The position numbers were made by a program, and so were the translations under genes. 59,777 nucleotides of DNA from NCBI GenBank assembly GCA_002698575.1, contig NZZG01000105.1:1-59777 (forward strand), given 5' to 3'. Source of the DNA: Pimelobacter sp. Its GTDB lineage: Bacteria > Actinomycetota > Actinomycetes > Propionibacteriales > Nocardioidaceae. Below, piece by piece: positions 50,808 to 59,664 of this stretch; positions within the stretch are counted from its first letter, which is position 1; each line of letters opens with the position of its first letter. A model generated the notes under the pieces. It ran no database searches, had not been told where the DNA came from, and saw only the letters and a list, made by a program, of their open reading frames with translations.

Positions 50808-52316
50808 ATGACCTCCCGCCACCCGCCGACCAGCGAGCTCAACCTGATCCTGGACTTCTGTCTGCGGGTCGGGGAGCTGCTGCTCTCCTCGGGCGCGGGG
50901 GCCGCGGACGTCACCTCCACGATGCTCTCCCTGGCGCGCGGTCTCGACGCGCGCGCCGCGGACGTCGACATCACCTTCACGTCGCTGACGATGAGCTATC
51001 AGAGCAGCCCCGACGAGATCCCGATCATCGCCACCCGGCAGGTGACGCGGCGCGTCATCGACTACCAGGACCTGACGCGCGTCGACCACCTGGTGCGCGA
51101 CGTCCTGCGGGGCGAGCTGGACCTGACCTCGGGTCGCGCCGAGCTGCGCCGGATCGTCTCCACCGGCCACGACCGTCCCCGCTGGGCCGTGACCATCGGG
51201 TGGGGCCTGATGTCGGCCGGGATCGGCGTGCAGCTGGGCGGCGACTGGATGGTGGGGCTGCTCGCCTTCCTCTCCGCGGTCCTGATCGACCGCCTCAAGC
51301 TGCGGATCGCCCGACGCCGGCTGCCCGGGTTCTACGAGCAGGTCGCCGGCGGCGGCGTGGCCACGCTGGTGGCGGTCGGAGCCGCGGCCCTGTCGATCGA
51401 CATCGACGTCTCGCTCGTCGTGACCGCCAACATCGTGATGCTGCTGGCCGGGATCGGCTTCATGGGCGCCCTGCAGGATGCCCTGACCGGCTTCTACATC
51501 ACCGCCGGGGCTCGCCTGACCGAGGCGCTGCTGTCGACGGCCGGCATCATCGCCGGGGTCAGCGGAGGTCTGAGCCTGGCCTACGCGGTCGGGGTCGACC
51601 TTCCCGAGGTCGACCCGGGCCAGACCGACGTGCAGGGGCTGTGGCTCACCGCCATCGGTGCCGCGGTCGCGGCCTCGGCGTTCGCGTTCGCGTCGTACTC
51701 GCCGAAGCGGATCCTGGTGCCGGTGGCGCTGATGGCCGCGATCGCGATCTCCATTTCCAGCTCCATCCAGGCGCCGGGGATCGCGCGGACCTGGTCGGTG
51801 GCGTTCGCGGCGCTGTTCGTCGGCATCGTCGGGTACGCCGTCGCCGGCCGGATGCGGGTCCCGCCCCTGATCGTGGTGGTCTCCGCGGTGGTCCCGATGC
51901 TGCCCGGTGTCTCGATCTACCGTGGGCTGGCGCTGCTGGGCGAGGGCAGCCGCCGCGACACCTCCGAGGGTCTGGTCGCGCTGATCACCGCGGCCTCGGT
52001 CGCCCTGGCTCTCGCCGCCGGCGTGATCCTGGGGGAGTACCTCGCCCAGCCCGTCACCCGGCAGTCACGACGCCTCGAGCAGCGCCTCGCCGGCCCGCGG
52101 CTCGTCGGCCCGGTCCACCTCCCGCGGCGTCGCTCGCGTCGCTCGCGTCGCACGCGTCACTCGCGCGGGGTGGGACCGGCCGGCGCTGCCAGCCCGGACA
52201 GGACCGAGAACCATCCGTCCGAGGTGTCACCGTCGAAGGGTGCACGCTCCTCGAGCACCGTTTCCAGCACCCAGGCGCAGGAGGCCTCGGCCAGCGAGAC
52301 GACCTCCGGCGGGTAG
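50808..52316 (+). CDS. Threonine/serine exporter family (ThrE-like) membrane protein
   Basis: A protein of 502 aa. The cytoplasmic N-terminal domain (LDFCLRVGELLLSSGAGAADV, a ThrE/DUF1212 landmark) and about ten membrane segments, with PLIVVVSAVVPMLPGVSIYRG in the second half, are complete. Expected to export threonine and serine. After about residue 430 the C-terminus is Arg/Ser-rich, encoded partly by a 9-bp repeat, and runs 160 bp antisense into the convergent DUF402 gene. It probably reflects loss of the original stop. Confidence 0.88.
   Translation: MTSRHPPTSELNLILDFCLRVGELLLSSGAGAADVTSTMLSLARGLDARAADVDITFTSLTMSYQSSPDEIPIIATRQVTRRVIDYQDLTRVDHLVRDVLRGELDLTSGRAELRRIVSTGHDRPRWAVTIGWGLMSAGIGVQLGGDWMVGLLAFLSAVLIDRLKLRIARRRLPGFYEQVAGGGVATLVAVGAAALSIDIDVSLVVTANIVMLLAGIGFMGALQDALTGFYITAGARLTEALLSTAGIIAGVSGGLSLAYAVGVDLPEVDPGQTDVQGLWLTAIGAAVAASAFAFASYSPKRILVPVALMAAIAISISSSIQAPGIARTWSVAFAALFVGIVGYAVAGRMRVPPLIVVVSAVVPMLPGVSIYRGLALLGEGSRRDTSEGLVALITAASVALALAAGVILGEYLAQPVTRQSRRLEQRLAGPRLVGPVHLPRRRSRRSRRTRHSRGVGPAGAASPDRTENHPSEVSPSKGARSSSTVSSTQAQEASASETTSGG
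52127..52162. repeat. 9-bp tandem repeat, four copies
   Basis: Units GCGTCGCTC, GCGTCGCTC, GCGTCGCAC and GCGTCACTC follow without gaps. They encode Arg-Ser/Thr-rich triplets in the ThrE-like tail and span the stop codon of the convergent DUF402 gene at 52157. Confidence 0.85.
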
Positions 52317-52723
52317 CCGAGGCTGACCTGGTGCTCGGCGAACTCGTCCTCGTCGTCGACCACCACGTCACCCGCGTCGCCGCGGATCACGTCCAGGTCG
52401 AGGTCGACGGCGTCCACGCGCGCACCGTCCCACGTCGGCACGGTCGTCATGTCGACGTAGGTAGCCACGTGGTAGCCGGGGGCGTGGAAGGTCGCCAGCC
52501 AGGCGCCACCGCCCCCGGACCGCGCGGTCGGGACCAGGCCGACCTGGTCGGTCTCGGTGACGAACGAGGCGCCTGGGCGCGCCATCGGCGTCCCGGCCGG
52601 GATGCCCAGCCAGTCGCCGTACCGGTCTCGTCCGAGGTAGAGCGCGTCGAACTCCCAGTGCCGGTGTCCGCCCCACTTGGTCATCGCCACGCGGAGCGGG
52701 TCACCCAGGTCCATGGGCCCCAT
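52157..52723 (-). CDS. DUF402-family protein
   Basis: A protein of 188 aa. WEFDALYLGRDRYGDWLGIPAG, the middle segment VDMTTVPTWDGARVDAVDLDLDVIR and DDEDEFAEHQVSLGYPPEV match the order of DUF402 (FomD-like) proteins, some of which hydrolyse nucleoside di/triphosphates using acidic clusters. The acidic residues are present. ATG 52723 is used, with 52714 possible. The C-terminus overlaps the convergent ThrE-like gene. Confidence 0.82.
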   Translation of the reverse strand: MGPMDLGDPLRVAMTKWGGHRHWEFDALYLGRDRYGDWLGIPAGTPMARPGASFVTETDQVGLVPTARSGGGGAWLATFHAPGYHVATYVDMTTVPTWDGARVDAVDLDLDVIRGDAGDVVVDDEDEFAEHQVSLGYPPEVVSLAEASCAWVLETVLEERAPFDGDTSDGWFSVLSGLAAPAGPTPRE

Positions 52724-52749
52724 CCAAGCAAACGGCGTGTCCGGTCGGG

Positions 52750-53592
52750 TCAGACCACCTTGGCCTTCGCGGGCAGAACCCGCTTGGCCGAGTGGGCGAT
52801 GATGTCCTGGTAGCGGGAGCCGGCGAGCTTGCCGAGGGTGTGCAGCGCGTGGGCGTCGATGCCGACGAGCACGCGGGCCTGGTTCTTGAGGATCCCCTTG
52901 ACGATGATCTCGGCGGCCTTCTCGGGCGTCATCCGGGCCAGCTTCTTGTCGAAGAGGTTGGCCGTGGCGGCCTGGTCCTCCTTGGCCGAGACACGCGCGT
53001 TGCGGGCGATCGCGGTCTTGATGCCCCCGGGGTGCACCGAGGTGACGCCGACCGGGTGGCGGGCGATGAGCATCTCCTCGCGCAGCGCCTCGGTCATCCC
53101 GCGCACGGCGTACTTGGAGGCGTTGTACATCGACTGGCCGGGCATCGAGATGAGGCCGAAGAGCGAGGACAGGTTGACCACGTGGCCGTCCCCGCTGGCG
53201 ATCAGGTGGGGCAGGAACTCCTTGGTGCCGTGCACCACGCCCCAGAAGTTGATCCCGATGATCCAGTCCATGTCGGTGTACTCGAGGTCGGCGAGGTCGC
53301 CGGCCAGCGCGACACCCGCGTTGTTGACCACGACGTTGACCCGGCCGAAGTCCTGCACCACGTTGAGCGCGTAGCGCGCGAAGGCGTCGCGGTCCGAGAC
53401 GTCGAGCCGGTCGCTGCGGACCTTGCTCACCCCGGCGTCGGTGACCAGGGCGACGGTCTCGGCGAGACCCGCCTCGTCGACGTCGGAGAGAGCGAGCAGG
53501 GAGCCGCGCTCGGCGCAGTTGAGCGCCAGGGCGCGACCGATGCCGGAGCCGGCACCGGTGATGACGACGACCTTGTCCTTCAGGGACTTCAT
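52750..53592 (-). CDS. Short-chain dehydrogenase/reductase (SDR)
   Basis: A protein of 280 aa. VVVITGAGSGIGRALAL is the classical TGxxxGxG cofactor motif, NVVVNNAGVA follows, and the catalytic Ser...Tyr-x-x-x-Lys is visible in VVNLSSLFGLISMPGQSMYNASKYA. The Asp after strand 2 (ALSDVDEAG) favours NAD. The ATG overlaps the TGA of the upstream monooxygenase by 4 bp. The two probably act in sequence on a ketone or alcohol, for example in terpenoid, steroid or cyclic ketone breakdown. Confidence 0.92.
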   Translation of the reverse strand: MKSLKDKVVVITGAGSGIGRALALNCAERGSLLALSDVDEAGLAETVALVTDAGVSKVRSDRLDVSDRDAFARYALNVVQDFGRVNVVVNNAGVALAGDLADLEYTDMDWIIGINFWGVVHGTKEFLPHLIASGDGHVVNLSSLFGLISMPGQSMYNASKYAVRGMTEALREEMLIARHPVGVTSVHPGGIKTAIARNARVSAKEDQAATANLFDKKLARMTPEKAAEIIVKGILKNQARVLVGIDAHALHTLGKLAGSRYQDIIAHSAKRVLPAKAKVV

Positions 53593-55127
53593 GAGGAGAC
53601 TGCCTCTCGCTGGGTGGGTCCTGCGTGCGGATTCTGGGTGGTGCTCACGGCCGAGACCGTGTAGACCTCGGGGTCGAACGAGGCCGTCTCGCCCCGGAAG
53701 GCGAAGGTCGAGCGCGGCCAGAGTGTGGTGTTGTTGCCGTGCTTGTCGAGGTACCAGCTCGCGCAGCCGCCGGAGCTCCACACGGTGCGCTTCATCCGGT
53801 GCTGCAGGTCGGCCGACCAGGCCTGCTCGGCTGCCACGGTGACCTCGACGGAGCCGTGTCCCTCGGCGCGCATCGTGCGCAGGGCGTCGACGATGTAGCT
53901 GACCTGCGACTCGATCATGAAGACCATGCTCGAGTGGCCCAGCCCCGTGTTGGGACCGACGATGAAGAAGAGGTTGGGGAAGTCGGCCACCGCGGTGCCC
54001 TTGTAGGCCGACATGCCGCTCTCGTTCCACTTCTCCGCGAGCGGCCGGCCCGAGCGTCCGGTGACCTTCTCGGCGATCGGGAGCTCGGTGGTGTGGAACC
54101 CGGTGGCGATGATCAGCACGTCGACGTCGCGCGCGGTGCCGTCGGCGGTGACGATGCCGGTCGGGGTGATCTCGGCGATCGGGTCGGTCACCACGTCGCA
54201 GTTGTCGGCCGCCAGGGCCGGGTAGTAGGTGTTGGAGATCAGGATCCGCTTGCAGCCGATCTGGTAGTCCGGGGTGACCGCGGCGCGCAGCGCGGGGTCC
54301 TTGATGCCCTTGCGGATGTTGGCCAGGGCCATCTTCTGCGCGGGCAGGGCCAGTCGGGGAGCCATCGTGAACGCCGGCACGTAGCCCTCGCGCGCCCAGT
54401 AGATGCCGGTGCGGTACAGGCTCTGCAGTCCGGGGACCTTCTGGAGGGCCAGCTTCTCGAGCCTGCTGTAGCGGCGGTCGTTGCGCGGGATGACGTACGG
54501 CGCGGTCCGCTGGTAGACGTCGAGGTGGGCGACCTTCTCCTGGATGGCCGGGACGATCTGGATCGACGAGGCGCCGGTGCCGATGACCGCGACCCGCTTG
54601 CCGCTCAGGTCGACGTCGTGGTCCCACTCGGCGGAGTGGAAGAGCTCGCCGGCGAAGGAGTCGATGCCGCTGATCTCGGGCAGCTTGGGCGCCGAGAGGC
54701 CACCGGCGCCACTGATCACGGTGCGCGCGGAGTACGTCGTGCCTTCGCCGCCGCCGTTGCCGGCCGTCCGGACGGTCCAGCGCTGTGCCGCGTCGTCCCA
54801 GGTGGCGTCCTCGACGAGCGTGTCGAACACGAAGCGGTCGAGGGTGCCGGACTCGTCGGCCACGCGCTTGATGTAGGCGAGGATCTCCGGCTGGGGGGAG
54901 AAGGACATCGACCAGTCGGGGTTGGGGGCGAAGGAGTAGGAGTACAGCTGGCTGGGCACGTCGCAGGCCGCACCCGGGTAGGTGTTGTCGCGCCAGGTCC
55001 CGCCGACGTCGCTGCCCTTCTCGATCACCACGAAGTCGCGCTCACCGGCCTGGTCCAGCTTGATCGCAGCGCACAGGCCGGCGAAGCCGGCTCCGATGAC
55101 GAGGTGGTCGACACTGATCACGTTCAT
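53589..55127 (-). CDS. Flavin-containing Baeyer-Villiger-type monooxygenase
   Basis: A protein of 512 aa. VIGAGFAGLCAAIKL binds FAD, FAGELFHSAEWDHDVDLSGK carries the BVMO-type fingerprint (FxGxxxHxxxW, with D in place of the usual P), VAVIGTGASSIQIVPAI binds NADPH and DVLIIATGFHT is conserved. The enzyme inserts oxygen next to a carbonyl. It is the first gene of an operon with the SDR, under a promoter and operator shared with the divergent TetR. ATG 55127 is 6 nt after TACCGT, so it is probably leaderless. Confidence 0.92.
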   Translation of the reverse strand: MNVISVDHLVIGAGFAGLCAAIKLDQAGERDFVVIEKGSDVGGTWRDNTYPGAACDVPSQLYSYSFAPNPDWSMSFSPQPEILAYIKRVADESGTLDRFVFDTLVEDATWDDAAQRWTVRTAGNGGGEGTTYSARTVISGAGGLSAPKLPEISGIDSFAGELFHSAEWDHDVDLSGKRVAVIGTGASSIQIVPAIQEKVAHLDVYQRTAPYVIPRNDRRYSRLEKLALQKVPGLQSLYRTGIYWAREGYVPAFTMAPRLALPAQKMALANIRKGIKDPALRAAVTPDYQIGCKRILISNTYYPALAADNCDVVTDPIAEITPTGIVTADGTARDVDVLIIATGFHTTELPIAEKVTGRSGRPLAEKWNESGMSAYKGTAVADFPNLFFIVGPNTGLGHSSMVFMIESQVSYIVDALRTMRAEGHGSVEVTVAAEQAWSADLQHRMKRTVWSSGGCASWYLDKHGNNTTLWPRSTFAFRGETASFDPEVYTVSAVSTTQNPHAGPTQREAVSS

Positions 55128-55133
55128 GGGGGG

Positions 55134-55169
55134 ACGGTATTGCCCTTATTGAATAGATGTCAATAGAAT
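55134..55169. promoter_or_regulatory. Divergent promoters with TetR-type operator
   Basis: The 19-bp operator TATTGA-ATAGATG-TCAATA (55147-55165) has perfect 6-bp arms. On the minus strand TTGACA (55163-55158) and TACCGT (55139-55134), 18 bp apart, form the monooxygenase promoter. On the plus strand TTGCCC (55140-55145) and TAGAAT (55164-55169), 18 bp apart, form the regulator promoter. The operator overlaps both, so the TetR protein should repress both directions until a ligand binds. Confidence 0.85.
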
Positions 55170-55176
55170 GGGAGTC

Positions 55177-55785
55177 GTGACCATCAGCACAGCCAAGTCC
55201 GCCTCGCGGAGCCGCCTCAGCCCCGACCAGCGCCGCGCCCAGCTGCTGGACCTGGGGGTGCGGCTGCTGGCGACCCGCTCGCTCGACGAGCTGTCGATCG
55301 ACCTCTTCGCCGAGGAGGCGGGGATCTCGCGTGGCCTGCTCTACCACTACTTCGGCAACAAGCACGCCTTCCACGAGGCGGTCGTGCGACGGGCGGCCGA
55401 CGACCTCATCGCCCAGACGGCGCCGCCGGTCGACGGCGATCCGCTGCATCGGCTCACGGTCTCGATGACGGCCTACCTCGACTACGTCGAGAGCAACCAC
55501 GAGGGCTACCTCTCGCTGGTCAAGGGTGCCGCCGGCGGCAACGAGACGATGCGGGCGATCTACGACGAGGCGCGGGCGGCGCTGACCGACCGGATCTTCC
55601 GCGAGGACGCGCAGGCCGAGATCATCCCCGACACCCCGGCCACGCGACTGGTGGTGCGTGGCTGGTCGGCGATGGTGGAGGACCTGGTGCTGAGCTGGGT
55701 GGCCGACCCGGCCGGTGTCAGCCGCGACGAGCTGCTCGCGATCATGATCGCGTCGCTGCCTGCTCTCGTCGAGGCGCTGGCCTGA
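55177..55785 (+). CDS. TetR-family repressor of the BVMO/SDR operon
   Basis: A protein of 202 aa. QLLDLGVRLLATRSLDELS and IDLFAEEAGISRGLLYHYFGNK form the TetR helix-turn-helix; the remaining helices make a ligand-binding domain. GTG 55177 lies 7 nt after the -10 TAGAAT and is preferred as a leaderless start over ATG 55168, which overlaps the -10 region. The 3' end overlaps the convergent glycosidase by 44 bp. Regulation of the divergent operon is inferred from the shared operator. Confidence 0.88.
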   Translation: MTISTAKSASRSRLSPDQRRAQLLDLGVRLLATRSLDELSIDLFAEEAGISRGLLYHYFGNKHAFHEAVVRRAADDLIAQTAPPVDGDPLHRLTVSMTAYLDYVESNHEGYLSLVKGAAGGNETMRAIYDEARAALTDRIFREDAQAEIIPDTPATRLVVRGWSAMVEDLVLSWVADPAGVSRDELLAIMIASLPALVEALA

Positions 55786-57478
55786 CCCAGCCACTGCGCG
55801 CGGGCGCCGCGGGCCTCGCGTCCTGGGCGCGCGCCACGACCGCGATCCGGTAGCGGTGCCGGGGCGAGAGTCGCCGGATGCTGACGCTGCTCCGAGGGCC
55901 GACCCGGGTCACCGACCGGACCTTGGTCCGGCCGCGGAAGACCTTGATCCGCCACTCGGTCGGCTCCGCGACGACGCCGGCGCCCGGCGCGGTTGCGCCC
56001 TCGGCGGTCCACGAGACCTTCGCGCCGCGCACCCGGGGCGCGGCCGTGACCACGCCGATCCCGCGGGTCAGCAGGTCGACGACGTCGGTCACCACCGGCA
56101 CCTCGGGCAGGTCGGGCAGGGGCAGGTCGGGCAGCGGCAGGTCGGGCAGGGACGGGTCCGGCGCCGAGAGCGTCACCGCCACGAGGTCCCCGGCGAGCGG
56201 CAGCGTGATCGAGCGTCCGACCCCGACCTGCGTCGGCAGGGGGAGCACGGAGCGGGGCTGGTGCACGGCGTAGGTCAGGGAGTCGGCCAGGGAGATCGTG
56301 ACCGACGTGGGCGCGACGGGGATCCGGGTCCGCTGACCGGTCGACCACAGCGACACGTCGCGCCACAGCAGCAGCACGAACGTGCCGTCGCTGCGCTGGG
56401 TCAACAGCTGGCGCAGGTCGGAGCCACCGCCGGAGGTCGTGTAGCCCAGCTCCCCGGGGGTGAAGGCCTCCTCGGTGTCGTCCAGGAGCGCGAGCAGGCG
56501 CTTCATGGCGGTGTAGGCCGGCTTGGGGGACCAGTCGTGGCGCAGCAGCCCGAAGTTGGCCTCCGGGTCGGTGCGGTCGGGATCGGCGACCTCGTCGATC
56601 AGCTCGTAGCTGTAGACCCGTTCGGTCCCGGCCAGGGCGTGCTCGGCCAGGAGCCGGGGGAGGTAGGCAGCCGCGAGGTCCTCGGGCACCGGGTGGTGGC
56701 CCCCCGTCGTGGCCAGCGCGTTGTGGTAGCCGGCCTCGGTCACGATCGTGGAGGTCGTGCCGCTGCGGGCTTGGGTCTCGGCCAACGCCGCGGCGATGTC
56801 GACGCTGGGCTCGCGGCCGCCGGAGTAGAGGTGGCTGTTGGCGACGTCGGCCACGCCCGTCTGGGTGCCGAGCCGGGAGTAGTTGCTGCGGAACGCCAAC
56901 GCGGGCGCCAGCACGGGGAGGCCCGCCGTGGCGGGCCGGGCCTTGGCGGCGGCGTACAGCCCTGCCTGAAAGCTGCGCAGCTCGTCGGCCCAGCCGCCGG
57001 GACCGAAGTTGTCCCACTCGTTGGGGCCCTCGATCGACTCGACGGCGCCGAGCAGGTGCTGCTCGACGGTGGCGACGTACTCGGCCGGCGCCTGGCCGCG
57101 CGAGGGGTTGCCCATGATCAGGTCGAAGCCGATCCCGGCCGCGGCGATCTGGTTGATCGCCACGTAGGACTCCGGGGTGTTGTTCCACAGGTCGTCGCGC
57201 ACGTGCTCGACGCCCAGGTCGGTCAGGGCGGCGACCACGCGTGCGGTGTCGCCGTACGGCGTGTCCCAGTAGGAGCTGTGGATGCCGATGCCGTAGGCGT
57301 CGACGACCTCCTCCGCGGCCCGCGCCGGCACCAGGGGGATCGCCGCGTCGTCGGCGGTGCCGGGACTCGCACCGGCGTACGGCACGACGGCTGCCACGCT
57401 CAGGACGAGGGGGAGCGCGGTCAGCGAGACCAGCAGGCGGCGTCGTCGACGGGACGACCCAGGGGAGCGAGACGGCAC
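55742..57478 (-). CDS. Secreted GH-A-like glycosidase with fibronectin-like tail
   Basis: A protein of 578 aa with a signal peptide (LLVSLTALPLVLSVAAVVPYA). A TIM-barrel-like domain has the acid/base Glu in EGPNEWDNFG and the likely nucleophile Glu in IVTEAGYHNAL, the arrangement of clan GH-A retaining glycosidases. A beta-rich domain, a linker repeating DLPLPDLPLPDLPE and a C-terminal fibronectin III-like domain follow. The exact family and substrate are unclear; wall or exopolysaccharide is likely. Start GTG 57478. Confidence 0.8.
   Translation of the reverse strand: MPSRSPGSSRRRRRLLVSLTALPLVLSVAAVVPYAGASPGTADDAAIPLVPARAAEEVVDAYGIGIHSSYWDTPYGDTARVVAALTDLGVEHVRDDLWNNTPESYVAINQIAAAGIGFDLIMGNPSRGQAPAEYVATVEQHLLGAVESIEGPNEWDNFGPGGWADELRSFQAGLYAAAKARPATAGLPVLAPALAFRSNYSRLGTQTGVADVANSHLYSGGREPSVDIAAALAETQARSGTTSTIVTEAGYHNALATTGGHHPVPEDLAAAYLPRLLAEHALAGTERVYSYELIDEVADPDRTDPEANFGLLRHDWSPKPAYTAMKRLLALLDDTEEAFTPGELGYTTSGGGSDLRQLLTQRSDGTFVLLLWRDVSLWSTGQRTRIPVAPTSVTISLADSLTYAVHQPRSVLPLPTQVGVGRSITLPLAGDLVAVTLSAPDPSLPDLPLPDLPLPDLPEVPVVTDVVDLLTRGIGVVTAAPRVRGAKVSWTAEGATAPGAGVVAEPTEWRIKVFRGRTKVRSVTRVGPRSSVSIRRLSPRHRYRIAVVARAQDARPAAPARSGWVRPAPRREQAATRS
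56106..56150. repeat. 15-bp tandem repeat, three copies
   Basis: GGCAGGTCGGGCAGG-type units are repeated three times and encode the Asp-Leu-Pro-Leu-Pro linker of the secreted glycosidase on the minus strand. Only minor changes separate the copies. Confidence 0.85.
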
Positions 57479-57558
57479 GGGCGGTCCTGTGACGGTCGGG
57501 AGTCCGGGGGGGAGCGCACCCCGGGGGTGGGACGCGGTGACGACAGCCTACGACGACG

Positions 57559-57594
57559 GGCCGGGCGCCGACGTGGTTTCGTCGGTGCCCGGCC
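57559..57594 (-). terminator. Strong hairpin after the ArnT-like gene
   Basis: GGCCGGGCGCCGACG and CGTCGGTGCCCGGCC pair over 15 bp with one wobble around the loop TGGTTT. It lies about 20 bp after the stop of the minus-strand gene. No U-tract follows, but the stem is very stable. Confidence 0.8.
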
Positions 57595-57615
57595 TCGTCG
57601 CCTGCCGCCGGTCGC

Positions 57616-59541
57616 TCAGCCGCCGGAGAGGTCGTACAGGGTGACCCCGTCCACGCTCCGGGCCGGGTAGGTCGCCGCGACCCAGGTCTCGATCTCCGAG
57701 GTGCTCGCGCTGCCCCCGGGGCCGCCTCGGCCACCACCGCCGAGGCCGCCTCCGCCGCTGATGAAGTAGTGGACCTGGCCGTCCGCCACCAGCTCCTGGA
57801 ACTGCGCCAGGGTGGGGCTCGGGTCGCTGCCGTTGAAGCCACCGATCGGCATGACCGACTCCTCGGTCGCCAGCTGGTAGCCGGCTGCGGAGTTGGCGCC
57901 GACGGTCGCGGCGACCCAGGTGTAGGACTCGGCGTCGGAGAGCAGGAGCGACGTCACGGCATCGGTCGAGGTGCTGCCGTCCAGCAGGCCTCCGACGCCG
58001 CCCGCCGCCGCCCCGCCCCCGCCGGGACGACCGAGGCCGGCCCCGAGACCGCTCGAGCCCGGACCGGCGGTCGGGATCGAGCCGGTGTGCGGGGTCGAGG
58101 CCGTCTCCAGCGCGTACGCCGTCGGGCCGGCCAGCCCGGCGAGCAGGGCGGTCCCGGCGACGGTCATGGCCATGCGCCGAGGCAGGTGCCGGGCGCCCAC
58201 GACCATCAGGGCGGCCGCGAACCCGACCGTGGCGACGACGTAGCGCAGCCACGGAGCGAAGTCGGGCGTGCGCTCCAGCAGTGCGAAGCCGAACGCCGTG
58301 GTCGTCGCCGTGGCGAGGCCGAGCAGGCCCGCGGCGACGAGGGAGTCCCGGCGCTGCCACAGGGCCCGACCGCCGAGCCCCACCAGCCCGGCGATCGCGG
58401 GGGCGAGGGCGACGGTGTAGTAGGCGTGGTAGATGCCGGCCATCAGGCTGAAGGTCAGCGCGGTGACGACGAGCCAGCCGAGGAGCAGGGTGGCGAGCGC
58501 GCGCACCATCCGCGAGCCGCACCACAGGGCGCCGACGCCGAGGATCAGGGCCGCCGGGACCAGCCACGCGACCTGACCGCCGTTGTCGGTGCCGAAGAGG
58601 CGCAGGAGACCGGTCTCGCCCCACCCGTTGCCGCCACCGACCGACCCGGCCTCCTCGCCGGTGAGGCGCCCGAACCCGTTGTAGCCGAAGGTGAGCTCCA
58701 GGAAGTCGTTGGTCTGCGAGCCGCCGATGTAGGGCCGCGAGGACGCCGGCCAGAGCTGCACGATCGCGACCCACCAGCCGCCGGCCACGACCATGGCCCC
58801 GAAGGCCGCCAGCAGGTGCAGGACGCGGGTGCGCCACGGCACCGTCGCGAAGATCGCGTACGTCGCCGCCAGCGCGGGCAGGACCAGGAAGGCCTGCAGG
58901 GTCTTGGTCAGGAAGGCCAGCCCGATGAACGCTCCACCGAGCAGCATCCACCGCAGGGCGCGTGGGGACTCCAGGGCGCGGACCACGGCGTACGCCGCGG
59001 CAGCCATCAGCAGCACGAGCAGCGCGTCGGGGTTGTTGAACCGGAACATCAGCACGGCCACGGGGCTGGTCGCCAGCGTCGCCCCGGCCACGATCCCGGC
59101 CCACCCCGACCCGGTGGCCCGGCGCACGGTGGCGTGCAGGAGCGCCACGGTGCCGATGCCCATCAGCGCCTGCGGCACCAGGATGCTCCACGAGGAGAGC
59201 CCGAAGAGCCGTACCGACAACGCCATCGGCCAGATCGACAGCGGCGGCTTGTCGACGGTGATCGACCCCGCGGCGTCCGAGGCGCCGAAGAAGAACGCCC
59301 TCCACGACTCCGACCCGGCCTGGGCCGCCGCCGAGTAGAACGAGTTGGCATAGCCGGAGGCGCCCAGGCCCCACAGGTAGAGCAGCGCCGTCGCGCCCAG
59401 CAGCACGACGTACGCCGCCCGCTCCTTGTCGAGGCTCGCCAGCTGGCGGCGGAACCCGGGCCGGAGGTCGGTCTCGACGAGCTGGCCGTCGGATTCTCGG
59501 GGGTCACGGGAGGCTGCGGGTCGCGTGTCGGTCATCGTCAT
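57616..59541 (-). CDS. ArnT-like glycosyltransferase family 39 membrane protein
   Basis: A protein of 641 aa. The N-terminal ~480 residues hold about twelve membrane segments, with the GT39/ArnT-type pattern NSFYSAAAQAG, ITVDKPPLSIWPMA and RFNNPDALLVL; the Asp in VDKPP is the likely catalytic acid residue. A Gly-rich linker and an extracytoplasmic domain (VHYFISGGGG, VTLYDLSGG) follow. It should move a sugar from a polyprenyl phosphate carrier to an exported polymer. ATG 59541 is used. Confidence 0.9.
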   Translation of the reverse strand: MTMTDTRPAASRDPRESDGQLVETDLRPGFRRQLASLDKERAAYVVLLGATALLYLWGLGASGYANSFYSAAAQAGSESWRAFFFGASDAAGSITVDKPPLSIWPMALSVRLFGLSSWSILVPQALMGIGTVALLHATVRRATGSGWAGIVAGATLATSPVAVLMFRFNNPDALLVLLMAAAAYAVVRALESPRALRWMLLGGAFIGLAFLTKTLQAFLVLPALAATYAIFATVPWRTRVLHLLAAFGAMVVAGGWWVAIVQLWPASSRPYIGGSQTNDFLELTFGYNGFGRLTGEEAGSVGGGNGWGETGLLRLFGTDNGGQVAWLVPAALILGVGALWCGSRMVRALATLLLGWLVVTALTFSLMAGIYHAYYTVALAPAIAGLVGLGGRALWQRRDSLVAAGLLGLATATTTAFGFALLERTPDFAPWLRYVVATVGFAAALMVVGARHLPRRMAMTVAGTALLAGLAGPTAYALETASTPHTGSIPTAGPGSSGLGAGLGRPGGGGAAAGGVGGLLDGSTSTDAVTSLLLSDAESYTWVAATVGANSAAGYQLATEESVMPIGGFNGSDPSPTLAQFQELVADGQVHYFISGGGGLGGGGRGGPGGSASTSEIETWVAATYPARSVDGVTLYDLSGG

Positions 59542-59664
59542 GGGGGAGACGATGGTCGGTCAGGCTGGGGCGGGGTTCTGTCCTACCTGTCGGTTTCCTG
59601 TGGGCTGGGGGGCTTGGGGCTCCACGCACCCTCAGGCGCATTCGGGGCTGGTCCGGGTGGTTAC

